Source of the DNA: CALOFP01 sp942492635
GTDB lineage: Bacteria; UBP6; UBA1177; CALOFP01
Direction of reading: 5' to 3'
DNA: 64,000 nt
Assembly: GCA_942492635.1 (NCBI GenBank)
Contig: CALOFP010000003.1
Coordinates: 1,426,001 to 1,490,000 of the forward strand
Positions within the stretch are counted from its first letter, which is position 1; the number at the start of each line of letters is the position of its first letter. A program made the position numbers and the translations under genes. This document shows, piece by piece, positions 26,014-34,171 of this stretch. Under the pieces are notes generated by a model. That model had not been told where the DNA came from and did not search any database. It saw only the letters and a program-made list of their open reading frames with translations.

Positions 26014-26888
26014 AGGAAATCGTTGTAATTTCAGGAAAGGGAGGAACGGGGAAAACCTCCCTCACAGCCTCTTTCGCCTGGATGGAAAAAGAGCGCACGA
26101 TACTTGCGGACTGCGATGTGGATGCCGCCGACATGCATCTTCTTTTCCAGCCCGATTTCGCCGAAGATGAGCACTTTTACAGCGGAGCGGCGGCACTGAT
26201 CGATTCGGAAAAATGCACCGGATGCGGGACATGTATAGGAGTTTGCCACTTTGACGCCATCAACTACGGAAACGGTTTCAAAATAGAAACTTCCGACTGC
26301 GAGGGATGCGGCTACTGTTACCATGCGTGTCCGGAAAAAGCCATATCGATGGTACCGCAGGTACGGGGAAAGACATACATTTCATCCACCAGCGCCGGAA
26401 TTCCCATGGTACACGCCCACCTCTATCCCGGAGAGGACAACTCGGGAAAACTTGTGGTGGATGTGAAACAGAAGGCAAAAAAACTGGCTGCAGAAAAAGA
26501 GCGCGAACTTGTTGTCGTGGACGGGTCCCCCGGTGTGGGCTGCCCGGTTGTAGCCTCCCTCAGCGGCGCCGACTTTGTTCTTCTGGTAACTGAACCTACT
26601 GTTTCCGGTCTGCACGATCTTAAAAGAGTTCACTCACTGGTCGAGAGGTTTGGAATCCGTTCGGGAGTCATCATCAACAAGTGGGATCTCAACCGCAATG
26701 CCTCGGCCGAAATTGAAAAGTGGCTCTGTTCATCCGATATTCCACTTGCGGGAAAAGTTCCCTACGACGAGGATTTCGCCGCGGCGATTACGGAAGGTGT
26801 TCCCGTTATAAGAAAAGCTGACGGGGAGCTGAAAAGATCAATAGAAAAAACATGGAATGAAACGATTAACTTGCTGAAAAAAGGATAA
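26010..26888 (+). CDS. MinD/Mrp-family ATPase with inserted 4Fe-4S ferredoxin domain (second copy)
   Basis: A 292-residue paralogue of the preceding gene: Walker A SGKGGTGKTS, Walker B region VVDGSPGVGCPVVA, ferredoxin insert CTGCGTCIGVCHF and CEGCGYCYHACPE. The two probably form a heterodimer, since these ATPases dimerise across the nucleotide and are nearly always encoded in pairs. Its ATG overlaps the upstream stop (ATGA) with GGGGAGG upstream. The next gene follows after 3 bases. Confidence 0.9.
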   Translation: MKEIVVISGKGGTGKTSLTASFAWMEKERTILADCDVDAADMHLLFQPDFAEDEHFYSGAAALIDSEKCTGCGTCIGVCHFDAINYGNGFKIETSDCEGCGYCYHACPEKAISMVPQVRGKTYISSTSAGIPMVHAHLYPGEDNSGKLVVDVKQKAKKLAAEKERELVVVDGSPGVGCPVVASLSGADFVLLVTEPTVSGLHDLKRVHSLVERFGIRSGVIINKWDLNRNASAEIEKWLCSSDIPLAGKVPYDEDFAAAITEGVPVIRKADGELKRSIEKTWNETINLLKKG

Positions 26889-26891
26889 AAA

Positions 26892-27254
26892 ATGAAAATA
26901 GCATTTACAGTTCAGGGAAAAACCTGGGAAGACAAAATGGACCCGAGATTTGGAAGAGCAGCCGGATTTCTTCTCTTTGACGAAGAGACAAGGGAGATCA
27001 CGTGGCACGAAAACAGCCAGAATATTCATGCTGCACACGGTGCCGGAATTCAGGCAGGTCAGAGCATGGTGAATCTGGGAGCGGAGGCTCTCATCACAGG
27101 CCACGTCGGTCCCAAGGCGTTCAACGTTCTCAACGCCGCCGGCATCAAGATATACACAAATGCGGGTGAACTCACCGTTAAGGAAGCTTACGAAAAATTC
27201 AAAAGCTGCGAACTGCCCGTAACAGAAGGTGCAACCACAGTAGGATTGGGATAG
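26892..27254 (+). CDS. NifX/NifB-family (dinitrogenase cofactor-type) protein, first
   Basis: A 120-residue protein of the dinitrogenase iron-molybdenum cofactor family. It opens MKIAFTVQGKTWEDKMDPRFGRA and has the conserved GAGIQAGQSMVNLGAEALITG segment with GPKAFNVL. Relatives bind Fe-S, Mo or mixed Mo-Cu clusters (NifX, NafY, ORP). No nitrogenase genes are in the window, so a general metal-cluster carrier is more likely than a nitrogenase part. AAGGA lies before the ATG, 3 bases after the second MinD-like gene. Confidence 0.85.
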   Translation: MKIAFTVQGKTWEDKMDPRFGRAAGFLLFDEETREITWHENSQNIHAAHGAGIQAGQSMVNLGAEALITGHVGPKAFNVLNAAGIKIYTNAGELTVKEAYEKFKSCELPVTEGATTVGLG

Positions 27255-27390
27255 GACAAAATAGGTCGGATATGATTTTGTGGGTTAGAATCATTTTTCG
27301 AAAAAAGATAAGGATGGAAGGTTCCTCCGAAATTAAAATCCCGACAAATAGATCGGTTGATTAAACCACGAATTGAATAAGGAGAAAATT

Positions 27391-27729
27391 ATGGAAAAAA
27401 GATTTGCAGTTCCAACAGTTGAAGGAAAGCTCTGTGCACACTTCGGTCACTGTGCCCAGTTCGCCATTGTCGATGTAAAAGACGACAGGATCGAGAAGAC
27501 TGAATTCGTCACTCCTCCCCCTCACGAACCGGGTGTGCTTCCCAAATGGCTTCACGAAAAGGGAGTAAACGTTATCATCGCCGGCGGAATGGGACAGAGA
27601 GCTCAGGGACTTTTTGCACAGAACAACATCACCGTAGCCGTCGGTGCACCTTCGGAAGCACCGGAAAATCTTGTAATGGCTTTCCTCGGAAAGACACTTG
27701 TAACAGGTGAAAACCTCTGCGATCACTAG
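27391..27729 (+). CDS. NifX/NifB-family protein, second
   Basis: A 112-residue relative with the family motifs CAHFGHCAQFAIVDV, GVNVIIAGGMGQRAQ, and the C-terminal GENLCDH characteristic of the His/Cys-rich subgroup. It lies 136 bases after the first copy and is probably in the same operon, though a separate promoter cannot be excluded. The start is the ATG at 27391 after AAGGAG; an in-frame TTG 18 bases upstream precedes this site. Cys and His near the N-terminus (CAHFGHC) could hold a metal cluster. Confidence 0.85.
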   Translation: MEKRFAVPTVEGKLCAHFGHCAQFAIVDVKDDRIEKTEFVTPPPHEPGVLPKWLHEKGVNVIIAGGMGQRAQGLFAQNNITVAVGAPSEAPENLVMAFLGKTLVTGENLCDH

Positions 27730-28131
27730 AGAGGTCTTTTAAATCTAACATATCCAATTAACTATACATTTTCTAAAACCGCCGAACGTCAACAGTCATT
27801 CTAACATAGATTTTTAACATGTAATTTCGAACAGTTAAAGTTTTATAGAGTTGCAATTTTCAGATTTTTTTTGAAAATCAACTCGAAAAGGTATACATTA
27901 ACTGTGTCTCGACCGGGGGGTGGAGTCATATGAAGCTGTAGAAAAATCATACATCGATTTCCGACAAACTGATCGTCCGAAAAAGGGTGGATCCCTTTTG
28001 AAGATGAATTGTCGAAATGAACTCGTTTCTACCTTTTCTTTCGTGAAAAATCATCACCCGTCGATATTTACATGGCGAAATTACTAAACTTTCGACAGCA
28101 CAATTTTTTTACACAATGGGAGGGTGCAGAA
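27730..28131. other. intergenic leader region before the C25 peptidase
   Basis: About 400 bases. No gene, repeat or clear terminator is visible. The region is AT-rich and probably holds the peptidase promoter, which I could not place with confidence. Confidence 0.4.
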
Positions 28132-30315
28132 ATGAAAATTTTCAGTACCGGGTATGCGTCCGGATTTCTTTTTCTTTTATCTCTACTTTCGCTTCCGCTA
28201 TCGGCCGGAGTGAAAAAGGACGGAGACTATTCACTATCCGTTGTTGAAATGGGTGACGGTTCAAAGGAGATATCGCTGAATTTAAGGGAGTACCGCGTTG
28301 AAAAACTTTTTCACAATGGAAAAAACTTTTCTAGGGTAATCCTCAACGGTTCTTCCCATACCAGCAGAAAAGGTTTTCCCGAACTTCCGATTGTCAACGC
28401 AACACTTTCAATAGCTCCGGAAAAAGCCTACAGGGTTGAAATCATCTCCAGTGATTTCAAGGATGAACAGGTTACCTATCCCGTTGTTCCTTCTCGCGGT
28501 GTTGTTTTCAGAAATCAAAATCCTGAAGAGATTCCATATGTTATAGCACGAGAATCGAGAACCGACACTTTTTTCCCGAAAAAGCAATTCCGGAAGGGAA
28601 AACCTTTCGTATTCAGGGATCGCAGAGGAATAAACATATATCTCAATCCTTTCCGCTACAACTCGGAAAAGAAGATTCTCAGGGTATACAGATCCATCAA
28701 ACTCAGACTTGTAGAGAGTGTCGGCGTTCCCGTAAACCCTCTGAAAATCAAGAGAAAAGGAAAGATCAACAGAGAGATGGAAAAGATCTACGGATCGCTT
28801 TTTCTCAACTACCGCAAAATCGGTCTCCGAGGAGGACTTGAGAAAATGCGTCCCGAGTTTGGAGATATTCTCGTTCTTCTAACCGAAAGAGATAAGGATG
28901 CAATCAAACCCTATGTCGAGTGGAAGAGGATAAAGGGTTTCAATGTGATCGAAAAGATTGTGGATAAGGGAACAAATGTAAAAGATATCGTCGCCGATGA
29001 GTACAAGAAAAATTCGAATCTTCTCTATGTACTCCTGGTCGGTGACTGGGACGATATCAAATCGGACACCGAGAAATTCCTTGGCGTCAGGAGCTACGAG
29101 GACGCACCTATGGATCCGATTCTCGGCTGTGTCGACGGAGACGATCTCTATCCGGAACTGATCGTAGGTCGTTTTTCGGCCAATTCTGCCGAAGAGGTGG
29201 CGATACAGGTAAAAAAGAGCGTGGAGTATGAGAAAAATCCCAACCTCAACGGAGAGTGGTACAGAAGAGGCGTCGCCATCTCCTCCGGCGAAGGTGTAAC
29301 CCAGGGTGATGACCGGGAAGATGATACATATCACCTCAATGTAATCAGCGAAAACAAGCTTCTTAAGTCCACCTACTCCGAAGTGGCGGAGATTGCGGGA
29401 GGTCCCTATAAAAAGCCGAAACCTGAGGAAATGACCGGAGCTCTCAACAGGGGAGCCGGAATCGTCAACTATGTGGGTCATGGAGACGAGAAGAGTTTTG
29501 TTACAACAGGATTCGACGGAGAGCGGATCGATGACCTCGAAAACGGATCCATGCAGCCCTTTATCATAGCCGTAGCCTGCCTTAACGGACGCTTTCATAA
29601 AACAACCGACGATATGGGAGAGGAGTACGGAGACTGTTTTGCCGAAAGATGGCTTAAAAAAGAGAACGGAGGCGCCATTGCAACCCTCATGTCGACGGTT
29701 CTTCAGCCATGGGCTCCCCCCATGGCAGCACAAGACTACATGAACGACCTTCTGACCGGTGGATACGATTACGAAAACAACCCCGGATACGGAACATCCA
29801 CAACCGAAGGAAGAAAAACCTTCGGCTCCATAGTTGTGAACGGTGAAATTCTCATGCTTTCGGAAAATGAAACGGACGAAAACTCTCTCATCACTATAAA
29901 AACATGGACAATTTTCGGAGATCCGTCGCTTGAAGTCAGAACCGACACTCCGCACGAGATAGAAGTTGCCGAAATCAATTTCGATCAAAATGGAACTTTC
30001 ATGGCAAAAATTAAGAGTGAAGGTCCAACCGATGGAATTTCCGTCTCGATCTCCCGTGACGGACAAATCTTTCACAGCCTTACCGACAGGGATGGAGCTG
30101 TATCCATAGAACATACCTTTACAGAAGGAAATGTGCTTCTGACAGTTACCGGCTCCAATATTGCGACACATCAGGAGAAAGTTTCAGTAGGCGGTTCAGA
30201 AGAAAATGTTGATTCAGATACAGATGAAGAGAATGTTGATACAGATGTTATGGGCGACGACAAAAATTCTTCCGAGAAAAAATCATCATCAGGGTGCGCT
30301 CTACTCCTGATATAG
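28132..30315 (+). CDS. gingipain-like C25 cysteine peptidase with Cys-ALLLI tail
   Basis: A 727-residue secreted protein with signal peptide FLFLLSLLSLPLSAG. A C25 propeptide-like region (about 60-200, with KGFPELPIVNATLSI) precedes the catalytic domain. This has YVLLVGDWDDI, the catalytic His in IVNYVGHGDEKSF and the nucleophile Cys in IIAVACLNGRF. A beta-sandwich domain and an acidic linker (SDTDEENVDTDVMGDD) end in SSSGCALLLI. The tail matches those of 13182 and 17978, so all three may use the same cell-surface sorting route. It lacks the Por-type secretion domain of Porphyromonas gingipains. Start at the ATG at 28132 after GGGAGG; an upstream in-frame ATG at 28072 lacks a signal-peptide context. 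Substrate unknown. Confidence 0.9.
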   Translation: MKIFSTGYASGFLFLLSLLSLPLSAGVKKDGDYSLSVVEMGDGSKEISLNLREYRVEKLFHNGKNFSRVILNGSSHTSRKGFPELPIVNATLSIAPEKAYRVEIISSDFKDEQVTYPVVPSRGVVFRNQNPEEIPYVIARESRTDTFFPKKQFRKGKPFVFRDRRGINIYLNPFRYNSEKKILRVYRSIKLRLVESVGVPVNPLKIKRKGKINREMEKIYGSLFLNYRKIGLRGGLEKMRPEFGDILVLLTERDKDAIKPYVEWKRIKGFNVIEKIVDKGTNVKDIVADEYKKNSNLLYVLLVGDWDDIKSDTEKFLGVRSYEDAPMDPILGCVDGDDLYPELIVGRFSANSAEEVAIQVKKSVEYEKNPNLNGEWYRRGVAISSGEGVTQGDDREDDTYHLNVISENKLLKSTYSEVAEIAGGPYKKPKPEEMTGALNRGAGIVNYVGHGDEKSFVTTGFDGERIDDLENGSMQPFIIAVACLNGRFHKTTDDMGEEYGDCFAERWLKKENGGAIATLMSTVLQPWAPPMAAQDYMNDLLTGGYDYENNPGYGTSTTEGRKTFGSIVVNGEILMLSENETDENSLITIKTWTIFGDPSLEVRTDTPHEIEVAEINFDQNGTFMAKIKSEGPTDGISVSISRDGQIFHSLTDRDGAVSIEHTFTEGNVLLTVTGSNIATHQEKVSVGGSEENVDSDTDEENVDTDVMGDDKNSSEKKSSSGCALLLI

Positions 30316-30584
30316 GGATAGAACTTCATCATCCGGGGTCAATTAATTTTAAATCCTTCAAGGCAAACCTACTAAAAATTAAGTGCCCCCGAATGAATAT
30401 GTTTAAAAATTCAAAAGACAAAGAGTCTCCGCACACTCCGTTGCCTTTATCCGAAACCTTTTTAGTTTGAAGAATTCTACCTGATTAGTATACTATTGGA
30501 GCGGATTTTCAGTTACTGAAAGTTCCGGTTCAATGCATGGAATAGTTCCTGTCTTTAACCTTTACCTGCTCTTTCGGAGGTTTT

Positions 30585-32876
30585 TTGAAACAACCACAAG
30601 TTGACCGAAATAAAATACTGCGTGCTTCCAAACTGAAAATCGGATTTACTGGGCTTGTCCTCGGCTCCATCTTTTTCATTCTTTTCTTTTACCTGACAAA
30701 CGAATATCTCCACGAGACAGAAGCGCAGAGAATGGAACAGATAAGACAACTGGTTACCATTGCAAGAAACACTGTCGAACCGGTAATAAGACGTCACCGT
30801 GAAGGTGCAATATCCCGTGATGATGCTCTTTCTGAAGTACGCAACCTTGTACGCAGAATGACTTACACCGATTTCGGTCAAAACAACTATATTTTCATGA
30901 GTTCCTACGACGGAACAATGCTGGTACAACCCTTTGAGAGAAAAAAGGAGTTGAGTAATCAGTGGGATCTCAAAGACGTAAACGGGCTCTACATCATAAG
31001 AGAGCTTGTTAAAACGGCTAGAGAATATGATAAAGGCGGCTACACAATCTACCACTACCTCCCGCCAGGCTCCTGGTTTCCGGAAGAAAAAAGAGCTTTC
31101 GTAATAGGCGTTCCTGAACTTGAGGCATACATCGGTACGGGAAGATATATGGGTGATATCAAGAAAGCTCATTCCCGTTTCACCACGAAGGTTGCAGGCA
31201 TGTCCGTCATTCTATTTTTATTCCTCACGCTTATGGTCTACTACGCGATCAGAGCAATTCGTCTTCAGAATATCGCTCTGCACAAAGAGATAGATTTTAG
31301 AAAAGAGACGGAAAACAAGTTAAGAGACAGCAGTGAACGGTACCGAATCGTCTCCGAGCAGGAAGGGCAGATTATCTACGATCTAAATGTGGGAACGGGA
31401 GATATTGAATGGCTTGGAGATATCAAAGGAGTTACCGGTTTCTCAACCGAAGAGATGGCAGCTCTCGACAGGGAAAACTGGGTAGAGAGAATTCATCCTG
31501 ACGACTACAGGAAGACAATTAAACAAATCAACAGCTCAATCGACAGCCGCTCACAGCACCATGCCACCTACAGGTTCAAGACCAAAGACGACTCCTGGCG
31601 TTATATAGATGATCACGGTGTTTCTATTCTAAATGCAGCCGGAGAAGAGAGAATGCTTGGTATCATGCGAGACATCACCGAGACCCGAAAAAAGGACAGT
31701 CAGCTGGTTCAGGCCCAGAAGATGGAAACTATAGGGATACTTGCCGGAGGTCTTGCACACGATTTCAACAACGTTCTAGGCGGCATAAAAGGGGGCGTCA
31801 GTCTAATAAACCTGCTTCTCTCACGAGAAAATCTCAACAATTCTGAAAAGATAACAAAATTCATCAATACCGTTGAAAACAACGTGGATCGAGCCGCAGA
31901 CATGGTCAAACAACTTCTCACAATATCCAGACGGTACGATCTCGAAATGGCTCCGGTTGACCTTAACCAATCAATTGCGAATGTCGTCAAAATCTGCAGA
32001 AACAGCTTTCCAAAATCTGTCGAGATAGAGACTCGACTGCCTGATTCCAGCTCGATGGTTTACGGTGATCCTACCGGTATTGAACAGGTTCTTCTGAACA
32101 TTTGTGTCAATGCAAGCCATGCGATGACCATTATGAGAGAAGAGGGAGAAAGAGATGGCGGAAAACTGTATATTTCCCTGGAGAAGGTAGAACCGAAAAG
32201 TGCCTATCACAAAAACCATCCTGAAATTAGTAGCGGTCAAAGATTCCACAGAATCACAATACACGACACGGGTGTCGGTATGGATGATGAGACAAGAAGG
32301 CACATTTTCGATCCCTTCTTTACAAAAAAATCAAAAGATGAGGGAACAGGACTGGGACTTTCGATGGTTTACAGCATTGTGAAAAAGCATGGAGGCTTGA
32401 TCGATGTGGTTTCTGAATCGGGAAACGGCACAACTTTTTCTCTCCACTTTCCCGCCTTCAAAAAGGGAAAATCGGAGAAAAGGAAAATTAAGACAGCCCC
32501 AATTCATATGGGTGAGGGAAAAATCCTTGTTATCGACGACGAGGAGGCTATGCGGCTTATCGCAGAGGAGATCCTTTTCGAATGCGGCTACTCCGTCCTG
32601 ACTGCAACTGGAGGAGCTGAAGGAATCGAAATTTTCAAGGATCATTTCGATTCCATAAAGGCGGTTCTGCTGGACATGTCAATGCCGAGAATGTCCGGGC
32701 TCGAAACTTTTGAGGATCTTCAGAGAATCGATCCTAAGGTAACGGTACTCCTGACTTCGGGATTCAAAAAGGATGAACGGGTATCAAAAGCGATTGAGAA
32801 GGGAGCAGCAGGATTTCTCCAGAAACCTTACGACATCACCTCACTCTCCGAAAAAATTCATGATATTCTCAGTTGA
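30585..32876 (+). CDS. hybrid sensor histidine kinase (Cache-PAS-HisKA-HATPase-receiver)
   Basis: A 763-residue membrane kinase. TM helix about 20-38, extracytoplasmic single Cache domain (about 40-195; GQNNYIFMSSYDGTMLVQP), TM about 203-222, and a PAS domain (about 245-365). The phospho-acceptor His is in GGLAHDFNNVLGGI. The ATPase N box is ICVNASHAM; G boxes are DTGVGMDDETRRHIFDPFF and GTGLGLSMVYS. The C-terminal receiver (about 645-760) has the acceptor Asp in VLLDMSMPRMSG and Lys in FLQKPYD. I read the start as TTG with GGAGG four bases upstream. The next gene, an AraC-type membrane regulator, starts inside its stop codon. The phosphorelay output is not encoded as a response regulator here. 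Confidence 0.92.
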   Translation: MKQPQVDRNKILRASKLKIGFTGLVLGSIFFILFFYLTNEYLHETEAQRMEQIRQLVTIARNTVEPVIRRHREGAISRDDALSEVRNLVRRMTYTDFGQNNYIFMSSYDGTMLVQPFERKKELSNQWDLKDVNGLYIIRELVKTAREYDKGGYTIYHYLPPGSWFPEEKRAFVIGVPELEAYIGTGRYMGDIKKAHSRFTTKVAGMSVILFLFLTLMVYYAIRAIRLQNIALHKEIDFRKETENKLRDSSERYRIVSEQEGQIIYDLNVGTGDIEWLGDIKGVTGFSTEEMAALDRENWVERIHPDDYRKTIKQINSSIDSRSQHHATYRFKTKDDSWRYIDDHGVSILNAAGEERMLGIMRDITETRKKDSQLVQAQKMETIGILAGGLAHDFNNVLGGIKGGVSLINLLLSRENLNNSEKITKFINTVENNVDRAADMVKQLLTISRRYDLEMAPVDLNQSIANVVKICRNSFPKSVEIETRLPDSSSMVYGDPTGIEQVLLNICVNASHAMTIMREEGERDGGKLYISLEKVEPKSAYHKNHPEISSGQRFHRITIHDTGVGMDDETRRHIFDPFFTKKSKDEGTGLGLSMVYSIVKKHGGLIDVVSESGNGTTFSLHFPAFKKGKSEKRKIKTAPIHMGEGKILVIDDEEAMRLIAEEILFECGYSVLTATGGAEGIEIFKDHFDSIKAVLLDMSMPRMSGLETFEDLQRIDPKVTVLLTSGFKKDERVSKAIEKGAAGFLQKPYDITSLSEKIHDILS

Positions 32877-34009
32877 AATCGAAGGCACCCTTGATGGTTG
32901 ACATGATCTACAGCCATATCTACGGAGCGGGAATCGTCCAGGGAATTTTTCTCTTTTTCGCCCTTTTCTCTAAACGTGAAAACAGTATTCCAAACCGTAT
33001 TCTCGCAGCGCTGTCACTTGTCATAATTGCAGAACTTACAGTTTCGCTTCTAATCGTCCACAATGCCGCCGGAGACATGACGCTTATTCTTTCCGCTCCA
33101 GTTCTTTTTCTTGTCGGACCGCTTTTCTACATGTACATCTCGACACTTACATCCAGAATCACCAGGCTCGGAAGAAGGGAACTCTACCACCTCGCGCCAT
33201 TTTTCGGAGGATATCTCTATGACATTCTATATAACCTCGGCGAATCCGCCGCTGTAATCCCTTCTACCGACACTGTTTTTCTGATCTTCGACTCTCTCTT
33301 CATTATCCTCCAGCTTTTTCATCTGGGGACTTATGCCTTTCTCGCCAGACGGGAACTGAAGCGTAATCTCAAAAAAGTTTCCGAATTTTTTTCGGAAGTT
33401 GAAGACATCAACCTCAACTGGCTTTTCATGCTCGTATATGTTCTCTACGGATTTATCGGGCTGACCCTGGTTACCATCTTGATCCAGTTTTTCGAAATTC
33501 CGCTGCCCCTCTTTCCGTACATCGACTTCTACTACCCTCTCTTCGTTCTCTGGTTCTTCATACTCGCCTACAAGTCCCTCAACTCCCCTGAAATTTTCCA
33601 AAAGCTGAACGCAATGAAACTTTCGAAGGCGCAGTACGAAAAGAGCGGTCTTTCAAAAGATGATCTCAAACTTCTCAAATCCCGACTTCTTCTCTGCATG
33701 GAGAGGCAAAAACCACATCTGGACGGATCGTTGAACCTTACTCTTCTTGCAAAGATACTACGGATTCCACCCCATCAACTCACACAGCTTCTAAATCTCG
33801 AGATCGGCTGCAACTTCTACAACTTCATTAACAGCTACAGAGTTGAAGAGGTAAAGAGTATTTTGCTTTCTTATGAGTACGAACAGAAATCTGTATTGGA
33901 AATTGCATTTGCATGCGGTTTCAACTCAAAGGCTGCATTCAACTCAGCATTCAGGAAGTTTACGGGAAAGACACCGACACAGTTCCGCAAAGAACAGTCA
34001 ACCATTTGA
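32873..34009 (+). CDS. multi-transmembrane AraC-family transcriptional regulator
   Basis: A 378-residue protein with about seven predicted transmembrane helices (about 12-235; for example GIVQGIFLFFALFS and LFYMYISTL). A C-terminal AraC domain (about 280-375) shows LAKILRIPPHQLTQLLNLE, INSYRVEEVKSILL and IAFACGFNSKAAFNSAFRKF. The AraC part is closely similar to that of the Reg_prop regulator at 15030 (MERQKPH versus MEKQKPY; INSYRVEE in both). It likely regulates genes from the membrane in response to a ligand. TTG at 32873 overlaps the kinase stop; the ATG at 32894 is an alternative start with a weak site. Coupling to the kinase suggests one signalling unit. Confidence 0.85.
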   Translation: MKSKAPLMVDMIYSHIYGAGIVQGIFLFFALFSKRENSIPNRILAALSLVIIAELTVSLLIVHNAAGDMTLILSAPVLFLVGPLFYMYISTLTSRITRLGRRELYHLAPFFGGYLYDILYNLGESAAVIPSTDTVFLIFDSLFIILQLFHLGTYAFLARRELKRNLKKVSEFFSEVEDINLNWLFMLVYVLYGFIGLTLVTILIQFFEIPLPLFPYIDFYYPLFVLWFFILAYKSLNSPEIFQKLNAMKLSKAQYEKSGLSKDDLKLLKSRLLLCMERQKPHLDGSLNLTLLAKILRIPPHQLTQLLNLEIGCNFYNFINSYRVEEVKSILLSYEYEQKSVLEIAFACGFNSKAAFNSAFRKFTGKTPTQFRKEQSTI

Positions 34010-34171
34010 TTTACAACCACATTTTCAACAGTGCCGCTTTTCATCCTAAAGTAATCGCACCTGCTTTCTGAAAAAGAACGGTATTTCCCATGGGAGGCGG
34101 TCGATTTACGAACACCTATAGCTATGATCTGTTCAATTGTTCTTTATCCAATCTTTTTAGGGAGAATTTGC

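Noticed and set aside
28879..30171. 430-residue minus-strand open frame
   Set aside because: Antisense to the C25 peptidase, whose catalytic motifs are intact; no ribosome site or recognisable domain.
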